A stretch of DNA of 64,000 nt. Origin: Takakia lepidozioides. Taxonomy: Eukaryota > Streptophyta > Takakiopsida > Takakiales > Takakiaceae. Location of the stretch: the NCBI GenBank assembly GCA_030704615.1, contig CM060732.1, positions 47,165,053-47,229,052 on the forward strand. The letters are read 5' to 3'. The notes under the pieces are model-generated. The model was given only the letters and a program-made list of their open reading frames with translations, did no database searches and had not been told where the DNA came from. The translations under genes were made by a program, and so were the position numbers. Of this stretch, positions 13,223 through 24,391 are shown in pieces (within the stretch, counting starts at the first letter, position 1; each line of letters starts with the position of its first letter).

Positions 13223-13223
<1 letters not shown>

Positions 13224-14155
13224 AGGGTTGCAAAGCTGTTGTCGGATGTCCTCTTTTAGGCCAAAGCAAATTCTTAGGTGCAAGTGTTTTGAGCTCAGCA
13301 GGCCTAGTAAATTAGAGTTGTGACACACTGGGTTGTGTCCTCCTGAAGCAGTGCAGAACGACAATTGCCTATCACATGGAGGGATGGGTAGGGCAGAGAG
13401 AGATATGTAGGCATTGACCGTTCCCTGCAAACGTTGCCTGTCAGGGAATAGTCCCGCGGGATATCAATCTGTAGGAGCCAATTGCTTGGTTTCTACCAAT
13501 CAGGTTATGTAAACTCAGGCTGAAAACGCACTTGTACTGCACACAGCCAACTGCAATCAATCAGAGGAACTCATGTAGGGGCTGGTCTGGGCATCATGCT
13601 GGAAAACATAATGTTGCTTACAGTAGTGTTGCTGTAACTGACACAGATTTAACACATATGATTGAGTGGACTGCAGGTCGCGCTGTGCTCCAGCAAGGGC
13701 AGTGCAGGATCATTTAATGAAAGCCTACAGTAGAATTTCCTCAGTGAGACTTGGGGAATTAGCAGCTGCTAAAGCTCTCTATTAGTGGCGTAGGACAAGC
13801 TGTAAGCATGGAACTGCTTTGGCATGTAGTCTTTTCAGACCCTTCACAGTGGTGGGATAACAGGTTTGAGAAGGTGAGGCAATTTTGATTTAGGATGCCT
13901 TTCTGTACAATGTGCTTGACTTGGCCTTGTATGTACTTGAAACCATTGTCTGTCTGTCAGGGAATTGTGGAGTTGTCACTGAAACTAGCATGATGGTGTT
14001 TTGTTGACGGGTTACATATCCAGCTCCTTAGATAAATGACAATATTGCTCTTCAGCGGGAAATAGCATCAAAAACTGCTTTTAGCCTGGAGTAATCCTTG
14101 GAGCGTTGGTGGTTTAGGATGGTCTAGACGCGGCTGTGGTTCAAGGTATAACCAC

Positions 14156-16669
14156 TTGTGGATTTTACAGAAATATTCAAGATCCCCGGACTTCAGACAT
14201 ATACGCACCAATGAGGTCCTTTGGATTGACAGTTGGTTGAACCCCTCTTGGGTGAAAGCAGAGATAGCTGCAATTACAGAAGCTCGAGGACAATCTAGTG
14301 AAGGTTCTAATGTTGATGTACATCATGGAGCTGCATGGGAAGAACACAAGGGGTCCTGTTGTGGTAATTACTCAAGGACATGGTTGCTTGTTGAACATCA
14401 GACTCGCAGGAGGGGTATCTCCTCCAGCAGTGATTCTGAAAGAGGACCAAGAGAGGGAGTCAACAAGAACTGTTCTGGCACCTGTGGAGATGTATGGACA
14501 CTATGTAGGGGAGGACAGCTGAAAGAGGCTGTGCACATTTTGAGGCAAGGAGGCATTCATGCAGATTGTAATACTTATGCCTGTCTATTGCAGGAGTGCA
14601 TCAAGAAGAAAGGCTTAGCAGAGGGAAAGCAGGTGCATGCCCACATCATGCAAAGTGGATTGAAGTCAAAGATCTTTCTACTCAATTCCCTTATAAATAT
14701 GTATGCCAAGTGTGGGAGCTTGGTGGATGCACGCCAAGTGTTTGACAAAATGCCTGAACGAAATTTGTTTACGTGGACTATGATGATAGCAGGTTATTCC
14801 AAGCATGGCTTTGGTAGGGAGGCTTTGGACATCTATGAGCAGATGATACGGGAAGGGGAGACACCTGACAAGGTCACATTCACTTGTGTTCTCAATGCGT
14901 GTGCTAGCCTAAGAGCTCTAGAAAAGGGCAAAGATGTTCATACTGACTTCATCAAAGCTGGAAGTGTCCCAAATTTATTTCTGGAGACTGCCCTTGTTGA
15001 CCTGTATGCCAAATGTGGGAGCATGAAAGATGCTCGTAAAGTGTTTGACAATATGGCTCAACGGAATGTTGTCTCATGGAGTGCAATGATATCGGGATAT
15101 GCTCGGCAGCGGTGTGGTAGGGAGGCTTTCAAGCTCTATGAGGAAATGCAACTGGGAGGGGTGAGGCCCAATAGGGTTACGTTTATTTCCATTCTCAATG
15201 CATGTGCCAGCCTTGGAGCCCTTGATAAGGGCAGAAAGGTTCATGCAGACATGATGAAAGCTGGAATCTCGTCATATATTAATTTGGAGACTGCCCTTCT
15301 TGACATGTATGCTAAATGCGGGAGCATGGAGGATGCACAGAAAGTGTTTGACAACATGGCCCGACGAGACGTGATCTCATGGAATGCTATGATCACAGGA
15401 TATGCTCAGCATGGGTGTGGCAGAGAGGCTGTCAAGATCTATGAGCAAATGCAATGGGAAGGGGTGCCACCCAGCAAGGTCACATTCATTTCCACTCTAA
15501 ACGCATGTGCCAACCTGGGATCCCTGGAAAAGGGTAAAGAAGTCCATGTTGCCATCATCAAACTTGGAATTCCGTCATATATCAATTTGGAGAATACCCT
15601 CGTTGACATGTATGCCAAATGCGGGAGTATGAAGGATGCACGTCAAGTGTTTGAGAATATGTTTGAACGAAATGTGGTCTCATGGAGTGTGATGATTGGA
15701 GGATATGCTCAGCATGGGTGTGGTAGGGAGGCTTTTGAGATGTATGAGCGAATGATACGGGAAGGGGTAACACCCAATAAGGTCACATTCATTTCTGTTC
15801 TCAATGCGTGTGCCAGCCTGGCAGCCCTTGAAAAGGGCAAAGAGGTCCATGCTGACATTCTCAAGACAGGAATCGCATCTTACCTTAATCTGGAGAATGC
15901 CCTAATTGACATGTATGCCAAATGCGGGAGTGTAAAACATGCACATCAAGTGTTTCACAGAATGGCTGAACGAGATGTGGTCTCGTGGAATTCGATGATT
16001 GCAGCATATGGGCAGCACGGGTACATTAGGGAGGCTGTGCACCTGTTTCAACAAATGCAACAGGAAGGCTTGAAGCCGACTGGTATTACCTTTATATCGC
16101 TTCTTTGTGCATGTGGCCATGCAGGCCTGGTGGATGAAGGTTGTGACTATTTTGATGCCATGATGCGAGATCATGGACTCACTCCTACGGTGGAGCATTT
16201 TGGCTGCATGGTGGACCTTTTTGGCCGCGCAGGGCGATTGCATGAGGCAGAACACTTCATTCACAAAATGTCAACCACACCAGGTGCTGTGGTGTGGAAG
16301 GCCTTGCTTGGTGCCTGCAGAATTCATGGCAATGTGGAGCTAGCCGAGCGTGCAGCCAAAAACATTCTCAAGTGGGATCCACAGCTATGTGCTACTATCA
16401 AACCATCTATGCTGCGGCTGGCAGATGGGATGATAAAGCAAAGGTGAGAAAATGATGGAAGACAGGTGCAGGCGCAGCCGCATCGAGACTGGCAACTGGG
16501 TGCATACATTTGTTGTAGAAACAAATCACATCCACAGATTGAAGAAATCCATGCTGAACTGATGAAATTGTCTGGGCTGATGGAGGCCAGGTATGTGCCC
16601 AACACACTGTTTGTGTTGCATGATGTTGCTTGTGCAAGAAAAGGGTGGACATGGTTTCTAACAGCATGA
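14156..16669 (+). pseudogene. PPR paralogue with lost start codon and decayed DYW end
   Basis: A 763-codon open frame (14,156-16,447) carries PPR repeats closely similar to the minus-strand gene, including the same leader (REGVNKN, then GQLKEAV). No in-frame ATG precedes the repeats. The region aligning with the paralogue's start reads ACATGG out of frame. After the last repeats the frame breaks near 16,390. The E/DYW remnant continues in other frames ([17 protein letters not shown], then MEARYVPNTLFVLHDV) and stops at 16,669 without HSE, CxxC or the DYW terminus. It could be transcribed from an upstream exon as a shorter PPR protein. I judge it a recent pseudogene, because more than 700 codons are still open. 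Confidence 0.75.
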
Positions 16670-18270
16670 TCCTACGCTCAGAATTTGTTCTACCTTGGCC
16701 TGGAGTTGTTTATTTAGAAGACCTTATTGCACCTTACCCAGAAGACTTGTAGTTTCCACCTGGCACTATGCAATGGTATCCTAGAAAGCATTCTTCATTC
16801 ATTGTCTGTGTCTGCAGTGTTACCTGAGTGACATACTCAGCATCAGATGAACCAAGACACATTGTGGAGGTCAAAAATGTCCATATTCCAGCTGGAAAAA
16901 AACCCTGATCCATGGAAGAAGAAACTAGTACGCTGGAGAACTTGATCTATCTTCTCAAAAAGAGAGATTCCAAGACGGTGTGTAGTTGCACAGCATCCGG
17001 TGTCACCCACTGGAATCTTTCCATGCACAGATGGCTCCATGCTCTCATCAAAGAGCTTGGCCACACATTTCATGCTGGTAACCTTCAAGATAAGAAGTCA
17101 AGTTTCCTGGAGTGAAGATTGCTAGGAATCTGCCGACCCTATTCCATCTGACCAATGTTCTCGTTCTTCCTGATCATTTTAGTGATGTATTCAAAGACAA
17201 CTCCCCTTGAGGAGAGCTGTAACCGCCATTACTAGGACTCCACAACCAGAGTCTAAAACTGGGTTGTAGAAAGTCAAGGACTTCAAAAGTGAAGAAATGG
17301 ATGGTGGGCAGTGAGGATCCCCGCAAATTTTTCAAAAGTTTGTTCAACATGTGACCACGCAATATTAGAAATTAATAATCCAGAAATCAATTTGTACTCA
17401 AAAAACAAATGATTGTAGTAACATGGGATCAGCTTCCAACATTGATGGATTTTTTTCTCTCTTTTTTTGGTATACCAAAACAGGGGAAGAAGCCCTGCAA
17501 ATGACTCATGGACTTGGAGAGTAAGAAATTGAGGTTTTCAAAGGAGATAACATGTTAGAGTGAAATATGTATGTACTCTTGAAATCAAGGTTTAAGTTGA
17601 ATCTTTATTCAAAAGGCACTGTTGGGAATGACACCTTCATCAAGAAAGGTCAAGAAGTATCTGGTATGTACTATAGGTGTTGCATAAAAACTGTTGGAAG
17701 AACTGCTTGGATCGCAATCTTGGTCATGACAGCAATACCTTTAGACTTATGATCTTGAGGGAGGAACTTGTGAGTGATTTCTCAGCTCCCCTTATCAAAA
17801 TTTCTATGAGCACACCTTCTGATACATCAAGCTCTCACTCGAGAGTCTAGCTAGCTGAAATGTTCACTGTAGACCTGTTCTCATCTACATTCATGTCAAA
17901 TGCAAGGTCTAATCGGTCCAAGGTATATCGTGCACCATTGGTTTTTATAAATCGTGGTGTTGTTTCTCTCTTAAACCCATGAACTCACATCCCGCGCAAC
18001 AGCTTACAGCTAGTAGGTACACTTGAAGGAACTGTATGTCCTGCACATGTATAGCCATATAACGATAACTCAGTTGTAGTTGGATGGAAGCCTGGTGAAG
18101 TAGCATGAGTATCATCAAAAGATCAAGTGCAAGCTTAAAAGCCACACATATTATAATTATAATTTAGCTTTGGACATTATCTAGAAGTAATTGACAAGGC
18201 CCAAGTTTTGCTAGTCAAATTGGAATTGCTACGAGAGATTCACTAACTTAATGTGTGTGCCATGGACTCA
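16670..18270. other. Intergenic stretch, no gene recognised
   Basis: Only short frames. Around 17,480-17,750 a run of codons (LKSRFKLNLYSKGTVGNDTF) reads like a decayed coding sequence, but no family is recognisable. No terminal repeats are seen. Confidence 0.4.
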
Positions 18271-18280
18271 CAAAAAGCTA

Positions 18281-18609
18281 GATAAAGGTTTGACAGAAAT
18301 GTTTTGGACAAAGAAAACCCACCATCACACTTAGAGCCTCCGGGGGACGGTGCGATTGCATTGCTTGAGAAGTATGAGAGCTAAAGTTGACTCCCCAAAC
18401 GCTAGCGTAGGACGTGATAACAAAGCACAAACATGAGGCATCTGTTATCATAACGGCCGCACAACATGCATTTGTGGGCGCGGGGGTGACGTGCCTAATA
18501 TTGCAGGAAGACAAGGCAAGGCGTCACTACAATCCGCTACATGCGCCGAGGCCACCATAGCCAGCAACAGCAACAAGTTGGTCAGCCCAAGCTCAACTAT
18601 CATCTTCAT
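18281..18609 (-). pseudogene. Non-specific lipid transfer protein-like gene, frameshifted
   Basis: From the ATG at 18,609 the product has a signal peptide (MKMIVELGLTNLLLLLAMVA), then ADCSDALPCLP. After a one-base frameshift in the C-rich stretch near 18,480 it continues PTNACCAAV...SCLCFVITSYA...GVNFSSH. The order C...C...CC...CxC is that of the eight-cysteine motif of plant lipid transfer proteins, which are secreted and bind lipids at the cell surface or in cuticle. The last two cysteines of the motif are not clearly in place. A TATA box lies about 170 nt upstream. The frameshift suggests a recent pseudogene or a sequencing error. The family call rests on the cysteine spacing. Confidence 0.6.
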
Positions 18610-18776
18610 TGAAGGCATGACAAAGAGGACAGAAACACGAAAGAGAAGGACTGGCATGGAGGCGATGAGAACACCGAGGGCAAGTCGAAGAACGCAAGGC
18701 AAAAAGAGAGAGAGCCAGAAGATGATCTGGAGAAGAGACTAGATGGATAATACTAGTCTAGATCTGCGTGGCTGCG

Positions 18777-18784
18777 TTTATATA
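18777..18784 (-). promoter_or_regulatory. TATA box of the lipid-transfer-protein-like gene
   Basis: The minus strand reads CCTATATAAACG, a textbook plant TATA box. A start site about 30 nt downstream would leave a 5' leader of about 140 nt before the ATG at 18,609. Confidence 0.6.
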
Positions 18785-19014
18785 GGGGCATCGAGACGTA
18801 GGACTTTATATGTACCCCTACGAGCTCTTCTCGCTGCCACATGTCAGCGGTCGTTCCGTGTAGGGTGGGCAACCCATCCCTTGGCTCCATGGACCGCACA
18901 GTCAATGTCGAGGCTGCAGTTGCCACAACCGCCGGTCACAAGGGAGAGATTGTTCTACACAATGGCGCTCTGCATGGTGGAATGTTCTGCATGACTTGCA
19001 CTCTATAGGTGTTG

Positions 19015-19231
19015 GGCTGAGCAAGCATGTGAGTCATTGGATTGACATGCCAAGTTGTAGCACATACCACCTCAGAAGTGGTTGTGGGTTCAATCCACCA
19101 ATTGGTATCACAAAGTTGTCCACCCTCCCAGAGGGGGATGCAGTAACCCTTCAGGTTGAGAGTTGAAGAGAAACCATAATTTACGCTTCCTTCGGGAGGC
19201 GTCAGATATTAAATGTTATTATTATTATTAG
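19015..19231 (+). mobile_element. SINE-like element
   Basis: It contains GGTTCAATCC (near 19,087), a match to the pol III B-box consensus, downstream of an A-box-like stretch (GAGTCATTGGATTGACATG). The 3' end has a CCTTCGGGAGGCGT hairpin and a terminal TTATTATTATTA tract. The layout is that of a tRNA-derived SINE. I found no target-site duplication and no second copy in the window. Confidence 0.45.
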
Positions 19232-19245
19232 GGGCATGGAACACG

Positions 19246-19530
19246 GCGCACATTAGAAAAGGCCCGGGAGTTTAATGCGACCCCTTCGGTCCTGCCTGCG
19301 TGGCACCCCCCGCCACCCCAGCCGCACCCCCTTCCCCGGCTCCTGCGCGGCTCGCGGTCGCTGCGCCCTCTCGCCCCGCGCCACCCCACCCCTCACCACC
19401 CACACCACCCCCCATCCCCCTGCCCGCCCACCCTCCCCGCCGGCCGTCACCACACCACATGAACTCTGTGGCACATGACACCTGTCACCACAACCCAACA
19501 TCACACGCAGGACACATCGTGAGTCGAAAA
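19246..19530 (+). repeat. GC-rich dispersed repeat, copy 1
   Basis: Begins GCGCACATTAGAAAAGGCCC, continues through a C-rich, strand-biased block, and ends with CACATGAACTCTGTGGCACATGACACC-like sequence split over 19,458-19,485. The same order recurs at 62,429-62,730 with high identity outside the C-rich part. It has no coding capacity and its class is unknown. Confidence 0.85.
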
Positions 19531-19939
19531 CATGGATCCATACATGGCAGATGACACATACATGATGGTCACGAAAGTAACATGATGACCATCACGAAAG
19601 TCACATGATGACCATCTACTTCTAGGATTTAGGATGGATGTATGTAGGTACGGATGGATGAGACCAGGAAGTATGTGTAATGAGAGGCAACCTCCAATCG
19701 TCACCTTCCTTTCATGGTCCTCTCAAACTGTTCTGACCACGAAAGCACAACGTGCAGCCAGTACCAGCCGTGCCTCAAGTCCCTGAATTGCGCCACGATA
19801 TGTTTGTTGCCGAGAATGAAGAAAACATTGCATCCCATCTTGTTTTGCTGCTTTGAAACCAAGTTCAAATGCCCAGTGTAGGTGCTTTTTAACCATCATG
19901 TACTGCAGTGACGTTTCCAATGGCATGGCAGGCCTCGGG

Positions 19940-20031
19940 GAATGCTTGCGCGTGAGCCTGGCCGCGTGAGCCTGTGAGCCTGTGAGCCTGGCTAGGCTCA
20001 CGCCACGTCAGCAAGCATCCACGTGTTCAGG
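19940..20031 (+). repeat. GCGTGAGCC-rich segment, candidate transposon terminus 1
   Basis: Repeats of GCGTGAGCCTGG and GTGAGCCT, closing as a hairpin with GGCTCACGCCACGTCAGC and bounded by GCTTGC...GCAAGC. A closely similar segment in the same orientation starts at 29,172. This one lies about 450-540 bp beyond the 3' end of the methyltransferase gene. The other lies 500-650 bp beyond the 3' end of the SWIM transposase. A poly-C tract follows at about 20,049-20,065. Confidence 0.55.
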
Positions 20032-20477
20032 CCCTAATTCCGTGCTTACCCCCCCCCCCCCCCCTATTACCGCGGATCAGCTGTCGCCTATGTCCTAATT
20101 TTTTATCCCTCTTCATGGCCCCCACATGAATATTCTTTGTGGCCGAGAACAATGGCAGGTTTGCGGATGAATTATGATTGAGGTCATGACTTTGGAATGA
20201 GGAGATCGTCCACTAGAGAACTGAATATTAAAAGCAAACATTTTTTTTGGGCAAAGCAGTACATTCATTCCAACACACAAACATTTTTCAATTCCGCAAT
20301 CCGAAGACCTATCCTAGGCAATCCCTAACTGTACTTACGGGAACGCGCAAAGAACTTGAAAAACAGTTTGGAGATGGAAGCAAAACCAAAACACAATTTA
20401 TTGAGCCTCGGTACTTGAACCTAAAGAAATATTGGAGGTTTCAGAGGAACCACTCCCAGAGTTTACAGCAATATCAT

Positions 20478-23400
20478 CTATGAATATAGCAGCACATCCA
20501 TGACGTTTTTTTTTTCCACGACCTTATGGAGATGCGAATACAGTGTTTGTTCGGATAACACCCGTGCGCAAGCTTCCGCGTAAACCGGCAAGCGGTTGGA
20601 TCTAGGGGGGCTCGGGGATATGTAGTATCCTTGGAAACCGAAAGGTGTCTGCTGATTCGATGACTGGTGCTGAACTCTGCAAAGCAAGAAGAGGAATGGT
20701 GGTAGATGTTAACATCCAGATATAGACAACGAAAGCCACTATTTCTCGAATGGGAACGACACAAGGAAATGCAACATATTTTGCACGACTACACAAGAAC
20801 TTACTCACACTCAAAATCGGAGTCCACGTCCAGATCCTCGTCAGGCGCTCGGGCTCCTCCAGAAGTCCCTCTGTGGATGGGGCAGAAGTAGTGCCCGACT
20901 CAAGCTGACGAAGCTCACTTGAGAAGAGCTTTGTATCAGCTTCCATGCCGAAGAAGTGCCTTCCGGCGCTCTTGCAAGCATGAAAACATGCTCCTGCAAA
21001 TCCAAGAAGAACGAGAAATAAAAACAGGGTTTCCCTAAGGTCACTGCCCATATGTCAAACACAATGTGAAGGGCCCCACCTGTGCCCATAGACAAGTCAA
21101 CCACTCGTCCACCATGACGGCTGCATGTCTCCACCAAAGTCTGCATGAAAGCTGGAGATTTCTCCCGTGCACCTCTCCAAGGGACACCAATCGACCTTTT
21201 CATAGTCCGACCCGAGTCGACGTAATTGAAGATAACATCATCCTCCACAGGCTCGCAGGTGGGGTCAATGTGAGCTGCAAGGTCCCTCAACTGAAACTCA
21301 GCAACACCAGCAGGAAGAGTGTCCTTCCGCCTCACCAGGCACAAAGCTTCGAACACCCGTGTCTGTCAATAATCACGAAGAGAGAATGAGACAGAAGACA
21401 TAACCCACCATTTTGATTTACCGAAAAACCACGAAACATCAATTGAAAGGAACCAACTCACTTTCTGCCTCGGGAACTCGCCCTTCGTAAGAGGCAGAGT
21501 ATTGATGCATGTCCAAGTTTTGATGACACGAAACCCGGAAGCTTTCATGTAGCTGAAAAGAGTTCTTCGAGCCGACATGTCCTTTGACTGCATGAGAAGA
21601 AGAGCCCCCGAGTCCGAAAGGAACTTGTTGCTGAACGAGAAAGCCCACTGCCAGTAACGAGAATCCGATTTGTTCCAAGTCGGGGTCGAATTGGAAGGAA
21701 ACACATCAGGGACAGGAAGACCGTCAGGAATGTCCAGCACCACAAGGTCAGTCGCGTATGCCTGCTGAACTCCATTCACCCATTCCGGACTTTTTGTGAC
21801 CTACAGCCAAAAACATGAGACAGTGTAAGAAGCCCAATCCAAATCTAACAGGAGATCAATCCCCTGGACAAGCCACAACAAGCTGCCAAAACACAATTAT
21901 TCATACAACAGTTTAGACATAAGTGTTCACCTGAGTGAGGAACGAAACAAGCATGTCCCATGATTTCGAGGGCACCCCTTTGAATGTGGACTTCCTGGAC
22001 TCCATCATTGCAAGAAAACTTTCATTCAGCACCTTACGATTGAACTGGCCCAAAACCCTGGAGGGATGTTCTCTCGCCTCGAAAACTTGCTCCCTCGACT
22101 TTGATGTTCTCCTATCCCTCCTTGCGGGAGAAGGCTGTCTTTCAGGAACCTCTGATGGTCCCTGTCCTTCTTTTGCAGCCAGAGCCGAAATGATTCTGTC
22201 CTGGATGTCTTTGTCAGCCAATGGGGCAATCGTTGCGGCATTGTCGTTCAGGTTTCTCAAAACAACTTCATCGAATGGAGTGTCCTGTTTTGGCAGGTCG
22301 AGGTACCACCCACAGTCTCGGAAGTGCGCCCTACTCCAGTCTTTGGCAATACCAGCCGTGTACATTGTCTTGTCATTGGAGGGGTCAGCCCATGAATAGA
22401 TGAAGTCTGGGTCATCGCTAAGGTACTTTCCCGGTATGAGGATATGATACATATACCTGAATCACACACAAAAAACCCAGACAGTCATTCGATCAGAAAA
22501 CGAAAAAGAACACACATCCGGAAAAAGATATTGAAATGCAGGAAGGCAACACTGAGAATTCTACTTTTGAAATCCCGAATCAACCTTGTGTTGACGCAAT
22601 GTTCATTTGAGCAGAAATGGGGAACACCAAATGATAATGTTGTATTGATAGAGACAACGACTGAGAAGCGCAATTCAACATTGCTTCAACGCAAGGTTGT
22701 TTTCATTCAGAGAGGAAATGGAAAACACTGCCTGAAAACTACCATCTGACTATGTACTGGTGCGGATATTCAACATTGCGTTGGCACAATGTTGAAATCC
22801 TCTGTTGAAACACATGTCAATGTTATCTGATAATCATAAGTTTCCTACAATTGTATTGAAATCGGGGGATGGCTGCGGGAAATTTCCAGCAATCCATACC
22901 GCCAAACAACCTTGCGTCAACGCAAGTCTGTTTGTTGGTACAGTGAAAGTTGTAAATAGCATTTCAAACCGACTCCAAACACTCTTATGTTCATCTTGGC
23001 AGCATTGGAACTGGATTTGAACTGCCCAAAACCATAGGAAAAGCTACATAGCCTGCCACTTCATCAACCTTGCGTTGACGCAAGGCTGATTTTCCTGTCA
23101 GTTTATCCCCTTTCACATTCAAAAAAACGGCATTATGGGATACCCAGGTATAGGTAAGTGAAACCAAGACAATGGGAAACAACCTTGCGTTAACGCAATG
23201 TTGCTCGACTGCACATGCAGAGCCCTCAGAGATCTCGCAAAGCACTGCAAATTCGGAATTCTTTATGGAAAGAACGACACAAGATTGCAGAAACATGCCC
23301 TTCAAGCACCAATTTTGATTCAAGGAGGTCACACCTGTACAACACTCGCTTCATTGCTTGCTCGCTGTTGTACTGGTTTTTGAATTCGTAAGACCTGGAG

Positions 23401-24307
23401 ATTCCTTTCTCTTTCTCAAACTCCCTGAAGAAGCAGTTGTTCCAGACAACGAGCTTCCATCTCCTGATATAGGCCTCCAATGTGATCCGGGGGCAAGCCA
23501 TCTGGATTTTGTAGTCTGCCATCGACTCAGCAAGTGCAGCCACTGCACGTTTTTCTAACTGCAACAAGAAAGCTCGTAAGAATTTGGGAGAGGTTACGGA
23601 GCAACACAAATGTCTGAAAATGGTTTGGTTCAAACCTTACCTGGCTCCAGAATGTGGCTTTGTGTAGCCACTGGTCGAATGTGTGGTCGCTAACAACTCT
23701 TATTGCTTGTGTCTTCGGGTCCCTCTCTGGAGTTGGGAACATGTTCGTGTCTCTCACAAGAGGATCCAAATTCCATATCTCCAACCACTTGATTTTGGTT
23801 GCATTGTCCACCATTGAAATGGAAAGGCGATGTAGTTTCTCTTGAGTCATTTCTGGCTTGGAGCCATACTTGTCATAGTGTGCTTTCACCTGCTCCAGAA
23901 ATTCCGTGCCAAGACCTGGGTCTGCTATCAGGATCTGTTTGTCGAATGCACTCATGAGGTTCTTCCTTTGATTTTTCATCTCGAACTTCATCATGTCCTC
24001 AAGCCCAGTTGCAGACCGCTGCTCTTCTGTGTGGGAATCATAGTACTCTGCTTTCGCCTTCAATCCAGTTTCTGCTATTTCTTGCTGCATACATAACAGG
24101 TAAAAAGAATCAAACACTGGAATTTCTTCACAAAATTTGCAGTAACAACAGGCAAACAGGTGTCAAAAAGCTTACAGTGTACATGTACTCAAGAAAAGCC
24201 TCCCTTGTCAAGCTGTACCATGTGCTTGTCTTCTTCTCAGCACACCTCTTCATCTGCTGAGGACTGAGCACGTTCGTGAATGACTCCAGTGGCATCAGCC
24301 CTACCTT
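20478..24307 (-). pseudogene. Beta-class amino-methyltransferase-like protein, C-terminal half, 8 exons
   Basis: Exons that join in phase: 24,307-24,176; 24,084-23,641; 23,558-23,335; 22,456-21,931; 21,800-21,462; 21,362-21,080; 20,993-20,805; 20,676-20,478. Exon 5 carries TDLVVLDIPDGLP, at the position of the DPPY catalytic motif, here degenerate (DIPD). Joining exons 6 and 7 gives VVDLSMGTGACFHACKSAGR followed by HFFGMEAD. This matches the C-terminal AdoMet-binding motif and following strand of beta-class N4/N6 methyltransferases (motif IV before motif I). One frameshift lies in exon 7 near 20,890, before an acidic stretch (PDEDLDVDSDFE). The 5' part is missing, and CACTA sequence begins about 85 bp upstream. 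Its likely N-terminal partner is the ParB-like gene at 34-35.7 kb. Activity is doubtful because of DIPD. Confidence 0.65.
22581..23203. repeat. Palindrome cluster 1 (six copies) in a methyltransferase intron
   Basis: Six copies of a 24-bp palindrome with arms CAACCTTGCGT and ACGCAAGGTTG around a 2-nt centre, at 22,581, 22,676, 22,771, 22,907, 23,065 and 23,180. All lie within one intron (22,457-23,334). Some copies have CAACATTGCG in one arm. Spacing is 95-160 bp. Confidence 0.9.
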
Positions 24308-24391
24308 CTGGATGCGGAATAGAGTGTGGCACAAATAGCATTGAAACAACGATGTGAATGTCTCATAGGGAAAAACAAGTGGCAAACATGG

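Noticed and set aside
19253-19554. Proline/glycine-rich open frames on both strands
   Set aside because: Produced by the C-rich core of the dispersed repeat. Frames are open on both strands for compositional reasons. The same holds for 62,436-62,774.
21935-22399. 154-codon plus-strand open frame
   Set aside because: Antisense shadow of methyltransferase exon 4, which has splice sites and phase agreement on the minus strand.
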